Assembly: GCF_016741935.1 (NCBI RefSeq)
Contig: NZ_JAERRG010000006.1
Location: 1-64,000 of the forward strand
Direction: 5' to 3'
Origin: Streptomyces endocoffeicus
GTDB taxonomy: Bacteria > Actinomycetota > Actinomycetes > Streptomycetales > Streptomycetaceae
Length of the DNA: 64,000 bases
The notes beneath the pieces were generated by a model, which was given only the letters and a program-made list of their open reading frames with translations, made no database searches and was not told where the DNA came from. Below are positions 1 through 23,100 of the stretch, one piece after another. Position 1 is the stretch's first letter; each line of letters begins with the position of its first letter. Position numbers and translations under genes: made by a program.

Positions 1-14081
<14,081 letters not shown>

Positions 14082-14204
14082 TTCGCATTGCCTGACATCC
14101 TGATAGGCTCGCGCTCATTCGAAGCGCGGAAGAAAAAACGGGGAAGGCGCTCGCGGATTTCTGATGTCGCCGAAACCCTTTCCATTACTGCGGGAGGAAA
14201 CATC

Positions 14205-15050
14205 ATGACGTCCAATGTCAGCGCGGTCGGTGAGCGGGTCGGCGAGTTCTACGACCAGCTGGTGGGCATGTTCGACGCCTCGCTGTACGGCCCGAACATC
14301 CATGTCGGCTACTGGAACAGCCAGGAGGACAGCACCACCCTGGAGGACGCCGCCGACCGGCTCACCGACATGATGATCGCGCGGCTGCGCATCGGCACCG
14401 GCTCCCGGGTCCTGGACATCGGCTGCGGCTTCGGCGGGCCCGCGATCAGGCTCGCGCAGAAGACGGGTGCCGAGGTGGTGGGCGTCAGCGTCAGCCGTAA
14501 GCAGGTCGAGAAGGCCAATGAACTGGCCGAGGCCGCCGGGGTGAGCGGCAAGGTCACCTTCCAGTACGGCGACGCGATGGACCTGGGCTTCGACGACGGC
14601 TCCTTCGACGCCATCTGGATGCTGGAATCCGTGATGCAGATGCCCGACCGGGCGGCGGCGCTCGCGGAGGCCGCCCGCGTGCTGCGTCCCGGCGGGCGGC
14701 TCGCGCTCACCGACAACTACGAGCGCGAGGAGATATCCGAGGAGCGGCGGCCGGTCATCGAGAACATTCTCCAGCGGTACCTCACCCAGCCGCCCGCGTC
14801 TTTCGAGACATACCCGGCGATGCTGCGCCGGGCCGGGCTGCGCTGTACGGAGCTGCTCGACGTCAGCGAAAGCACCACCAAGCAGTCGGTCCGGCGGCTC
14901 GGTGAGGCCATGGCCCAGAACATGGAGCAGCTGGCGTCCAAGGTCGACCCGGAGGTCTTCAACAAGTTGAAGCCCGCCGAGGGCGAGAACATGGAAATGC
15001 CCGAGCTGGGTTATCTGATTGCCACCGCGCGGCGCCCCGAAACCGCGTAA
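14205..15050 (+). CDS. SAM-dependent O-methyltransferase, macrolide tailoring type
   Basis: This 281-residue class I methyltransferase probably methylates a hydroxyl of the polyketide made by the upstream synthase. The SAM-binding glycine motif VLDIGCGFGG lies near residues 68-77, followed by the acidic loop GDAMDLGF and the post-motif LRPGGRLALTD. The start is chosen at the ATG preceded by GGGAGGAAA; an in-frame extension further upstream has no ribosome site and crosses a small hairpin (14110-14128). It resembles the AveD/GfsG/rifamycin-ORF14 style of polyketide O-methyltransferase, but that is a memory-based family call and the methylated position cannot be read from sequence. It lies 123 bases after the PKS stop on the same strand. 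Confidence 0.85.
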   Translation: MTSNVSAVGERVGEFYDQLVGMFDASLYGPNIHVGYWNSQEDSTTLEDAADRLTDMMIARLRIGTGSRVLDIGCGFGGPAIRLAQKTGAEVVGVSVSRKQVEKANELAEAAGVSGKVTFQYGDAMDLGFDDGSFDAIWMLESVMQMPDRAAALAEAARVLRPGGRLALTDNYEREEISEERRPVIENILQRYLTQPPASFETYPAMLRRAGLRCTELLDVSESTTKQSVRRLGEAMAQNMEQLASKVDPEVFNKLKPAEGENMEMPELGYLIATARRPETA

Positions 15051-15094
15051 GTTCTCGGCGCCGGAATTTCCCGGCTCTCGTCGGGGAGTCATTC

Positions 15095-15126
15095 AGGGGC
15101 GGGTCGCCACATTGCGGCCCGCCCCT
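15095..15126 (+). terminator. Strong hairpin after the methyltransferase
   Basis: A perfect 9-bp stem (AGGGGCGGG with CCCGCCCCT) is extended inward by CGC/GCG around a short loop, 45 bases past the methyltransferase stop. A second small palindrome, CGCCCC-TC-GGGGCG, lies at 15157-15170. No U-tract follows, as is common in Streptomyces. Together they probably end transcription of the PKS-methyltransferase unit. Confidence 0.6.
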
Positions 15127-15273
15127 CGGTGCGGAGGGGACCGCGACCGACCGCCGCGCCCCTCGGGGCGTAGGGGGCCATGACCGACCCCCGGGCCACG
15201 CGGTGCGGGCGTCGCATCCCGCGTGGCGTCGCCTACCGTGGAGGGCAGCCGGAGAACCAGGGAGGCGGGCAAG

Positions 15274-16116
15274 ATGACCAGCGCACCGGACACCGTCCCG
15301 CTGCCCTCGGGGGAGCGGATCCCGCTGCTCGGCCAGGGCACCTGGCACATCGGTGACCACCCCCGGCGCCGCGCCGATGAGATCGCGGCGCTGCGGCGTG
15401 GACTCGACCTCGGCATGACCGTCGTGGACACGGCCGAGATGTACGGCGGCGGCGCCTCCGAGGAACTCGTCGGAGAGGCGATCGCCGGCCGCCGCGACGA
15501 GGTGTTCCTGGTCAGCAAGGTGCTGCCCGGCCATGCCGACCGCAGTGGCGCCATCGCGGCGTGCGAGGACAGCCTGCGGCGGCTCGGCACGGACCGGCTG
15601 GATCTGTATCTGCTGCACTGGCGGGGGCGGATCCCGCTGGAGGAGACCCTCGAAGCCTTCACCGAACTCACCGAGAGCGGAAAGATCCGCCACTGGGGTG
15701 TGAGCAACTTCGATGCCTCTGACATGACGGATCTCGTCGCCATCCCCGGTGGCGACGGCGTCGCCGTCAACCAGGTGCTCTACAACCTCACCCGGCGCGG
15801 TGCGGAGTACGACCTCATGCCCTGGTGCCATCGGCGCGACATCCCGCTGATGGCCTATTCGCCCATCGAGCAGGGCCGCCCGCCGCGCACCGGCGCGCTG
15901 CGGGAGGTCGCACGGGCCCATGACGCGACGCCCGCGCAGGTGATGCTGGCGTGGGTGCTCCGACAGGGAGCGATGGCGATCCCCAAGGCCGGGCGGGCCG
16001 ACCATGTCGAGGAGAACCGCGCAGCGCTGGATCTCGAGCTCACCCCGGAGGACCTGGCCGCGCTGGACCGCGCCTTCCCACCGCCCACCGGGCCCGTGCC
16101 CCTCGACGTCCTCTGA
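15274..16116 (+). CDS. Aldo/keto reductase
   Basis: This 280-residue NAD(P)H-dependent reductase is of the 2,5-diketo-gluconate reductase-like AKR type. The catalytic tetrad is visible: Asp and Tyr in VVDTAEMYGGG, Lys in FLVSKVLPG and His in YLLHWRG. GVSNFD and the C-terminal IPKAGR cofactor segment are also present. The ATG start is preceded by GGAGGCGGGC. It lies downstream of the PKS and methyltransferase but is separated from them by a terminator-like hairpin, so a role in polyketide tailoring is possible but unproven; it may be a general carbonyl reductase. Confidence 0.9.
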   Translation: MTSAPDTVPLPSGERIPLLGQGTWHIGDHPRRRADEIAALRRGLDLGMTVVDTAEMYGGGASEELVGEAIAGRRDEVFLVSKVLPGHADRSGAIAACEDSLRRLGTDRLDLYLLHWRGRIPLEETLEAFTELTESGKIRHWGVSNFDASDMTDLVAIPGGDGVAVNQVLYNLTRRGAEYDLMPWCHRRDIPLMAYSPIEQGRPPRTGALREVARAHDATPAQVMLAWVLRQGAMAIPKAGRADHVEENRAALDLELTPEDLAALDRAFPPPTGPVPLDVL

Positions 16117-16150
16117 GCCCGTTGTCGGACCCTCGCCCTACCTTGCCGCC

Positions 16151-16852
16151 ATGACGGAATTCGTATTGGTGGCGGGTGCGTGGCTGGGGTCGTGGGCATG
16201 GGACGAGGTGGTGCCGGAGCTACGGGCGGCCGGACACGGCGCCCATGCCCTCACACTGTCCGGACTCGCCGATAAGCAAGGTGTGGAGGCCGGGCAGCAG
16301 ACCCACGTCCAGGACATCGTCGGCGAGATCGAGCGCCTCGATCTGCGCGATGTGGTCCTGGTGGGGCACAGCTATGCGGGCATCCCGGCCGGTCAGGCCG
16401 CCGAGCGCGTCGGCGACCGGCTGGCCCATGTGGTGTTCGTGGACTCCAACGTTCCGGTGGACGGTGAGTCGTTCCTGTCGGCCTGGCCCAGCGGCCGGGC
16501 CATGGTGGAGGCGTCGATGGCCGCGCACGACGGCTTCTGGGCACCGCTGACCGAGGCCGACTGTGAGGGCCAGGGGCTCACCGACGAGCAGATCGCGCGG
16601 TTCGTGGCCGGTTCCACGCCGCATCCGGGCGCCACACTGTCCGAGCCCGCCGTGCTGGCGCGCCCGCTCGACGGGCTTCCGGCCACGTACATCAAGTGCC
16701 TGCTCGACGGCGATGAGCCGATGGGCGACGTTGCCGAGCTGCTGAAGAGCGAGCACTGGCGGCTGGTCGAGATGGACACCGGCCACTGGCCGATGTTCTC
16801 CCAGCCGCGTGAGCTGGCCCGGACACTGCTCGGATGCGCTGGACCATCGTGA
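16151..16852 (+). CDS. Alpha/beta hydrolase
   Basis: A 233-residue single-domain alpha/beta hydrolase of the esterase/AB-hydrolase_6 type. The nucleophile elbow is GHSYAG, the acid is probably in the LLDGDEP segment, and the catalytic His is in DTGHWPMFSQP near the C-terminus. There is no signal peptide, so it should be cytoplasmic. It starts 34 bases after the aldo/keto reductase stop and is likely cotranscribed with it. The substrate cannot be deduced; small esters or lactones are typical of the family. Confidence 0.85.
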   Translation: MTEFVLVAGAWLGSWAWDEVVPELRAAGHGAHALTLSGLADKQGVEAGQQTHVQDIVGEIERLDLRDVVLVGHSYAGIPAGQAAERVGDRLAHVVFVDSNVPVDGESFLSAWPSGRAMVEASMAAHDGFWAPLTEADCEGQGLTDEQIARFVAGSTPHPGATLSEPAVLARPLDGLPATYIKCLLDGDEPMGDVAELLKSEHWRLVEMDTGHWPMFSQPRELARTLLGCAGPS

Positions 16853-16873
16853 CCCCGCGCCACGCCTGACGGG

Positions 16874-16908
16874 CGGTGGCGCACGGCGGGCCGCGCCGTG
16901 TGCCACCG
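16874..16908. terminator. Bidirectional terminator between convergent genes
   Basis: A 14-bp stem with one G-T pair (CGGTGGCGCACGGC against GCCGTGTGCCACCG) around a 7-base loop sits between the stop of the plus-strand hydrolase and the stop of the minus-strand secreted-protein gene. Its position suits termination from both sides. Confidence 0.75.
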
Positions 16909-16922
16909 CGTCGCCGGTGTGG

Positions 16923-17624
16923 TCACTCGCAGCCGTACCGCCAGTTCCAGCCCACGAAGGTGTGCCTCAGCTCCACGTCGAAGCGACAGCTCGCCGTTCC
17001 GTCCGCCGTCAACTGGACGTACGAGTGGTGGGTGTTGCCGTACCAGTCGCCGGTCGGGTCGAAGACCCCCTGGTACGCGAAGTCGGCGTGCGCCTCGGAG
17101 TTGACCTCGGCGCAGTCCGTGACGCAGTCGTCCTTCGCGTTCTGCGAGGTGAGCGACCAGCCGGCGTCCCACGGCTCGCGGTTCCACTCCTGGGTGGCCG
17201 TGGTGCCACCCGTGGTGATGCGGCCGTTCGCCGTGTCCCACGAGGAGGCGGAGTACAGGCCCGTCATCCGGATGTTGCAGCAGTCGTACATCTCGTTCCA
17301 GCCACGCAGCTGATGGCCGGCGGCGGTGGCGGCCGTGGTGGCGGCCTTGGTGGTGCTCCCGGCAGCGGTCGCGGTGCGGGCCGAGCGGGCCGACGCCGGG
17401 CCGTGCTGGACGGAGACCCGCTCCGGCTCGCAGTCGGCGCCAATGGTGATCTGCCCCGAAACGGCCTGGCCGGGCGCCGGAGCGGGGAGCTCGCCGGTCA
17501 GCCGGACACCGTCACAGGACTTCGGCGCCGGGTCGGACTCCTGCGCCGTCGCCACCGTCGTGCCGCCCAGGAGCGCCACCAGGGAGACGGCCGACACGGC
17601 CGCGATGCTTAACCGGCTGTTCAC
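16923..17624 (-). CDS. Secreted cysteine-containing protein of unknown function
   Basis: A 233-residue protein with a Sec signal peptide (MNSRLSIAAVSAVSLVALLGG, cleavage probably after ATAQ). The mature part begins with a Pro-rich stretch and a Ser/Ala/Thr linker around residues 75-100. It continues into a Trp/Cys-rich domain with NEMYDCCNIRMTG, DDCVTDCAEVNSEAHADF and WNWRYGC. The even number of cysteines suggests disulfides outside the cell. The start is a GTG near a weak AGGGGCGTGAGAA site. I do not recognise the family. It faces the hydrolase across a shared terminator and has no evident link to the PKS. Confidence 0.7.
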   Translation of the reverse strand: MNSRLSIAAVSAVSLVALLGGTTVATAQESDPAPKSCDGVRLTGELPAPAPGQAVSGQITIGADCEPERVSVQHGPASARSARTATAAGSTTKAATTAATAAGHQLRGWNEMYDCCNIRMTGLYSASSWDTANGRITTGGTTATQEWNREPWDAGWSLTSQNAKDDCVTDCAEVNSEAHADFAYQGVFDPTGDWYGNTHHSYVQLTADGTASCRFDVELRHTFVGWNWRYGCE

Positions 17625-18082
17625 TTCTCACGCCCCTTGATCCGATGATCCATGCGATCCGAAACGGGCGGCGCGCCTCGGTGCGGACGCGCCGCCAGGT
17701 CACGCGGGTGATCGTAACGGCGGCCGGAGGCGACAGCGGGGGAGTGGGAAAGGTTGGCAGGAAGGTGGCAGCGCGGCCCCCGCCCCGCCGCGTCCACGAC
17801 ACCACACACCACGGCTGGGGTAGACTGCCCGGGTCCTGTTGTCTCCGATAGAGGTGGACGTTGCGTATCTGAGGTTCGCGATCATCGCGCGGTACGGCAC
17901 AAGCCGTAGCCCGTCACGCCGTAGCCGGCCTTCTTGCCGCCCGTGACCCGCGTGGATGCGACCTCGGTGCATACGCCGTCCCTCACCCTTCGGAGGGCCG
18001 CACCCCATTCCCCGGCTTGGTCGCCGCGTGGTGCTCGCATACGTAGCCCCTTGTTCACAGCGCTTACGAATGCGAGAACACC
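17625..18082 (+). promoter_or_regulatory. Leader region of the ABC-F gene with likely attenuator
   Basis: This 458-base gap between divergent genes carries a -10-like TAGACT at 17821 but no clear -35. It is followed by a small leader ORF (17854-17946) and two hairpins: TACGGC-ACAA-GCCGTA (17893-17908), inside the leader ORF, and CCCT-TCGG-AGGG (17986-17997), after it. A long untranslated stretch follows before the ATG at 18083, which has only a weak ribosome site. Known ABC-F and erm resistance genes are often controlled by ribosome stalling on such leaders; that this one works so is inference. The 5' part (17625-17820) should hold the promoter of the secreted-protein gene. Confidence 0.5.
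17854..17946 (+). CDS. Putative 30-codon leader peptide upstream of the ABC-F gene
   Basis: A GTG after GATAGAG opens a 30-codon frame, whose product begins VDVAYLRFAIIARYG and continues as an Arg/Ser/Pro-rich tail, ending at TGA 17944-17946. The tail contains Arg-x-Arg triplets, the class of sequence at which macrolide-bound ribosomes are known to stall. A hairpin overlaps its codons. A competing start, TTG at 17861 giving only three codons, cannot be excluded. Expression is untested, and it is included because of its position in front of a resistance-type gene. Confidence 0.4.
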   Translation: MDVAYLRFAIIARYGTSRSPSRRSRPSCRP

Positions 18083-19765
18083 ATGGCAGCATCCCCCACC
18101 CCCAGCGCTTCCGTGACCTGCTCGGCCGTGTCCTTCCAGTGGGCGGACGGCATGTCCGTCTTCGACGGGCTCTCGCTCGGCATCGGACGGGGCCGCACCG
18201 GCCTCGTCGGCACCAACGGCAGTGGCAAGTCCACCCTGCTGCGGCTGATCGCCGGCCGGTTGCGTCCCACCGAGGGGTCGGTGACCGTCGGCGGCGGCCT
18301 CGCCTACCTTCCGCAGAACATCACCCTCGACACCACCCTCCGCGTGGACCAGGCCCTGGGCATCGCCGAGCGGCGCGCCGCGCTACGGGCCATCGAGGCC
18401 GGAGACGTCGACGAGGCCCACTTCGAGACGATCGGCGACGACTGGGACGTCGAGGAGCGAACCCTGGCGACACTGGGCTCGCTCGGGCTCGGCGATGTCG
18501 AACTGGACCGCACCGTCGGCCATCTGTCGGGCGGGGAGACCGTACTGCTGCGCCTGGCCGCCCTGCTGCTGGAGCGCCCCGACGTCCTGCTGCTCGACGA
18601 ACCCACCAACAACCTCGACCTGTTCGCGCGGCGCCGGCTCTACGACGCCGTCGACTCCTGGCGCTCCGGTGTGCTGGTCGTGGTCAGCCACGACCGTGAG
18701 CTGCTGGAGCGGGTGGACCGCATCGCCGAACTGCGGGCCGGGTCGGTGACCTGGTACGGCGGCGGCTGGTCCGCCTACCAGGAGGCGCTGGCCACTCAGC
18801 AGGAGGCGGCGGCGCGCATGCTGCGGGCCGCCGACGCGGATGTGCGGCGGCAAAAACGCGAACTGGAGGAGACCCATATCAAACTGGCACGCCGTCAGCG
18901 ACACAGCAAGAAGATGGACATCGAGCGGCGGGCCCCGAGAATCGTCGCCGGTGGCCGCAAGCGGGCCGCGCAGGAGTCGGCGGGCAAGCTCCGCGATCTG
19001 CACGAGGACCGCCTCCACGAGGCGCGCGAGCGGCGCGAGGAGGCCGCGGACGCGGTCCGCGACGACGCCGAGATCCGGGTGAGCCTGCCGCACACCGCCG
19101 TGCCCGCGGGGCGTACCGTGCTCAGCCTGAGCGAACTGCGCCCCCAGTACGGCGCGTTGCGCGATGCCGGCCTCCATGTGCACGGGCCCGAACGCATCGC
19201 GCTGGTCGGGCGCAACGGAGCCGGTAAGACGACACTGCTGCGCACCCTCACCGGCGAACTCGCCCCACTGTCCGGTGAGGCCAGGACGTACGTACCGCTG
19301 CGGTTCCTCCCCCAGCGGCTGGATGTCCTGGACGACGAGCTGAGCGTGGCGGCCAACGTGGCGAGCCGGGCGCCCGGCGTCACCGACAACCACATCCGCG
19401 CCCAGCTCGCGCGCTTCCTCTTCAAGGGCGCGCGTGCGGAGCAGCCGGCGGGCACCCTCTCCGGTGGCGAACGCTTCCGGGCCGCACTCGCGGCCACCAT
19501 GCTCGCCGCGCCGGCCCCGCAGCTGCTGATGCTCGACGAGCCGACCAACAACCTCGACCTGGCCAGTGTGCGACAGCTGACGAGCGCGCTGGACTCCTAC
19601 CAGGGCGCGCTCGTGGTCGCCAGCCACGATCTGCCGTTCCTGGAGTCGATCGGCATCACCCGGTGGCTGCTGGTCGGCGAGGAGTTGCGGGACATCGCCG
19701 CCGATGAGGTCCGGGAGGTGCTCGAGACGACATCCGCGGCAGGCGAAGTGACGGAAACGGGCTGA
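18083..19765 (+). CDS. ABC-F ribosome-protection type ATPase
   Basis: A 560-residue protein with two ABC ATPase domains and no transmembrane segments. Domain 1 has Walker A GTNGSGKST (~residue 48), signature LSGGE and Walker B LLLLDEPTNNLD. Domain 2 has GRNGAGKTT (~375), LSGGE and LLMLDEPTNNLD. A charged linker of about 90 residues lies between them. This is the ABC-F layout, and the length matches the Streptomyces macrolide/lincosamide resistance members (TlrC, CarA, OleB, SrmB; about 550 residues). Such proteins bind the ribosome and displace the drug. Next to a macrolide-type PKS, self-resistance is a reasonable inference, but many Streptomyces carry unlinked ABC-F genes. Confidence 0.85.
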   Translation: MAASPTPSASVTCSAVSFQWADGMSVFDGLSLGIGRGRTGLVGTNGSGKSTLLRLIAGRLRPTEGSVTVGGGLAYLPQNITLDTTLRVDQALGIAERRAALRAIEAGDVDEAHFETIGDDWDVEERTLATLGSLGLGDVELDRTVGHLSGGETVLLRLAALLLERPDVLLLDEPTNNLDLFARRRLYDAVDSWRSGVLVVVSHDRELLERVDRIAELRAGSVTWYGGGWSAYQEALATQQEAAARMLRAADADVRRQKRELEETHIKLARRQRHSKKMDIERRAPRIVAGGRKRAAQESAGKLRDLHEDRLHEARERREEAADAVRDDAEIRVSLPHTAVPAGRTVLSLSELRPQYGALRDAGLHVHGPERIALVGRNGAGKTTLLRTLTGELAPLSGEARTYVPLRFLPQRLDVLDDELSVAANVASRAPGVTDNHIRAQLARFLFKGARAEQPAGTLSGGERFRAALAATMLAAPAPQLLMLDEPTNNLDLASVRQLTSALDSYQGALVVASHDLPFLESIGITRWLLVGEELRDIAADEVREVLETTSAAGEVTETG

Positions 19766-20192
19766 GACCGAGCTCCTCGGCCTTCTCCACGAGGGCGGGG
19801 CGCACCCGCTTGGCCCCCGGGCCGGGCCGCCCCGCCGCTCCGTTCCGCATCCGAAATTCGCGAGAGCGAAATGAGGATCCGGCGTCCGCGCAGGTTAAGG
19901 CGCATTCAAGGTTGACTTATGCGCCTCGGCCTACCTTCGAAAACGATCTCGTTCACACGAGATATATGAACATTTAACAGGGGGAGAGAAGGTGGCGGCG
20001 CGGCCGATGTACTCGCGTCTGGCGAGATTCAGCCCGTCGCGGCGAGAGCGTGAACGACTGCTTGTTGACTCTTCAGTAATAACGTGGCTAATTTCAGTCG
20101 GCGCCGTTTCGCGGGATTGCCATGCCATACGTTCGACATGCCTTGCCCGAATTATCTCCATTTCCTGCCGCGCTAGCGATTTTGGAGAAAAC
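19766..20192 (+). other. 427-base non-coding gap upstream of the PUFA-like PKS operon
   Basis: No supported gene is seen. The first 100 bases after the ABC-F stop are GC-rich with short inverted repeats. From about 19900 the sequence becomes AT-richer, including a TTGACT at 19912 and a run of A/T around 19940-19980. It leads to a well-formed promoter at 20065-20094. An in-frame upstream start at 19992 exists but gives a leader unlike the family, so the later ATG is preferred. Confidence 0.6.
20065..20094 (+). promoter_or_regulatory. Vegetative-type promoter of the PUFA-like PKS operon
   Basis: TTGACT and TAATTT are separated by 18 bases, in a locally AT-rich stretch about 100 bases before the PKS start codon. 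This is close to the sigma-70/HrdB consensus and stands out in this GC-rich window. It would give a 5' leader of roughly 90 bases. Confidence 0.6.
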
Positions 20193-23100
20193 ATGTCAGC
20201 CGCCGTGGACGCAGGCGATCTTGTCATCGGCATCACTCCGTTCGGGGAACCGGACGCCAGACTCGCCGCGGCGGTCAGCCGTGCGGGCGGACTCGGCATC
20301 CTCGACCTGGGAACAACGGGCCGTGCGGCCCTCCGGGCATGGGAGGACATCGGTGAGTGGGCGGCCGACGGCCGGTACGGCATACGGGTCGCGGCGGGCT
20401 GCCGCCTCACCCCCGCGGACCTCCTGGACGCCGCTCCCGCCGACGGCTCACACGGCGGTGGGTTCGGCCCTCATACGGTGGTGCTCGGAGTGGACTCGCC
20501 CTGGCCGGTGGAGGCCGTTGCCGGCCACTGCCGTGTGCTGGCCGAGGTCACCGACCTGGACGAGGCCCTCGATGCCATTCGCGCCGGTGCGCACGGGCTG
20601 ATCGCGCGGGGGAGCGAGAGCGGCGGCCGGATCGGTCAGCTGGGCACGTTCGTCCTGCTCCAGCGGCTCCTCGCCGACCCCCGGGTGTCCTTACCGGTGT
20701 GGGCCTGCGGCGGCATCGGCCCGAGCACCGCCGCCGCGTGCGTGCTCGGCGGCGCGGCAGGGGTCGTCCTCGACACCCAGCTGGCCCTGCTCGCCGAATC
20801 CGGGCTCCCGGAGGACCGCGCCGCCGCTATCCGCTCCATGGACGGCTCCGAGACCACCGTCCTCGACGGACACCGGATCTTGCGGCGCCGGGGGCGCGGC
20901 CCGCACCCCGGACCCGACCTGACGGTAGGTCAGGACGGCTTTCTGGCCGCGCGGTTGGCCGAGCGGTGGCGGGATGCCGGCCGCACGGTCCGGGGCATCG
21001 CGGACGCCGTCCGGGAGGCCGCACACGAGGCCGTACGGAACGGCTCCCCAGTCGTCGCGGGGCTGCGCCCCGGCGCCCCGCTGAGCACCCGCCTCGGCAC
21101 CCGGCTGCCCCTGGCCCAGGGCCCGATGACCCGGGTCAGCGACCAGGGCGCGTTCGCCTCCGCCGTCGCCGCCGGGGGAGCGCTGCCGTTCATCGCGCTC
21201 GCCCTGGCCGGACGCGCTCAGGCGCGCACCATGCTGGAGGAGGCGGCGGCCGCGCTGGACGGACGCCCCTGGGGCGTCGGTGTCCTCGGCTTCGCACCCG
21301 AGGAGATCAGGAACGCCCAGCTCGAGGCCGTCCGTGAGATCCGCCCCAGCCACGCGATCATCGCGGGCGGACGGCCGTCCCAGGCCAAGGCGCTGGAGCG
21401 GGACGGCATCGCCACCTTTCTGCATGTGCCCTCGCCGGGGCTGCTGCGCCAGTACCTCCAGGCCGGGGCGCGGCGGTTCGTCTTCGAGGGCTCCGAATGC
21501 GGCGGCCATGTGGGGCCGCGCAACAGCTTCCCGCTGTGGGAGGCCCAGATCGCTGTCATCGGGGACTTCCTCGACGAGGCCGCACACGACCCGCGTCACA
21601 CGGCGGGCACGGACGGGGCCGACGCGGCCGATGGCACCGACGGCGCGGGTATCGAGATCTTCTTCGCCGGGGGAGTGCACGACGAACGCTCCGCCGCGAT
21701 GGTGGCCGCGCTCGCCGCCCCGCTCACCCGGCGCGGCGTCGCCGTCGGGTCGCTGATGGGCACCGCGTATCTGTTCACCGAGGAGGCGGTGGCCCACGGC
21801 GCCGTACAGCCGCTCTTCCAGCGCCAGGTGGTGGCCGCCGAGCACACCGTGCTGCTGGAGACCGCCCCCGGCCATGCCACACGCTGCGTGCCCAGCCCCT
21901 TCACCGAGAGCTTCGACACCGTGAAGGAGCGGCTGCGGAACGAGGGCCTGCCGGACCGGGAGGTCTGGGAGCGGCTGGAGCGGCTCAACGTGGGACGGCT
22001 GAGGATCGCCAGCAAGGGCATGGACCGCGGGCCCGACGGCGCGTTGGCCCCGGTGGACGAGGACGGCCAGCTCAGCGGCGGGATGTTCATGGCCGGGCAG
22101 GTGGCCGTGATGCGCTCGGCCACCACCACGATCGCCGCACTGCACCATGCGGTGGGCCCCGGCGCCGCCGACTTCCTCACCGCATGTGCGGAGGCGGTGT
22201 GTGAGCGCCTGGGCGTGGCCACGGCCCCGGCGGCGGCCGAGGCGCCCGCGCCGCTGGACGTGGCCGTCGTCGGCATGGCGTGCATGTTTCCGCAGGCACC
22301 CGACCTCGCCTCGTTCTGGGCCAATGTGGTGGGCGGCGTGGACGCCGTCACCGAGGTGCCCGCCGAGCGCTGGGACCCCGCCGTCCACTACACGGGCGAC
22401 AAGGAAGGCGCCTCCGCCTCCCAATGGGGCGGATTCCTGCCACCCATCCCCTTCGACCCGCTGCGCTACGGCATTCCCCCGGCCTCGCTCGGCAGCATCG
22501 AACCCGTACAGCTGCTGGCCCTGGAGGCCGCCCGCCGGGCCCTGGACGACGCCGGATACGGCGACCCCGGTGACGGCGGCCGGGCCTTCGAGCGCTCCCG
22601 CACCTCCGTGGTGTTCGGCGCCGAGGCGGGCAGCGATCTGTCCAACGCCCAGACGCTGCGCGCCGTCCTGCCGTCCTACGTCCACGAGGTGCCGCGGGCC
22701 CTGGCGGACCAGTTGCCCCGGCTCACCGAGGACTCCTTCCCCGGCATGCTCGCCAACGTCATCTCCGGGCGGATCGCCAACCGGCTCGACCTCGGCGGCG
22801 CCAACTACACCGTGGACGCGGCCTGCGCGTCATCGCTGGCCGCCGTGGACGTGGCCTGCAAGGAGCTGACCGCCGGTACCAGCGACCTCGTGCTGTGCGG
22901 CGGCGCCGATCTGCACAACGGCATCAACGACTATGTGCTGTTCTCCTCCGTGCACGCCCTCTCCCCGACGGGCCGCTCCCGGACCTTCGACAGCTCGGCC
23001 GACGGGATCGCGCTGGGCGAGGGTGTGGCATGTGTCGTCCTCAAACGGCTGGCGGACGCCGAACGGGACGGCGATCGCGTCTACGCCGTCATCAAGGGCG

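Noticed and set aside
14110..14128. Hairpin CGCGCT-AGCGCG between PKS and methyltransferase as a terminator
   Set aside because: Short 6-bp stem followed by an A-run, not a U-run, on the transcribed strand. The genes are more likely cotranscribed.
19656..19850. Possible gene remnant on the minus strand downstream of the ABC-F gene (RPALVEKAEELGL)
   Set aside because: Too short, no ribosome site, overlaps the ABC-F coding end, and the resemblance to a helix is generic.
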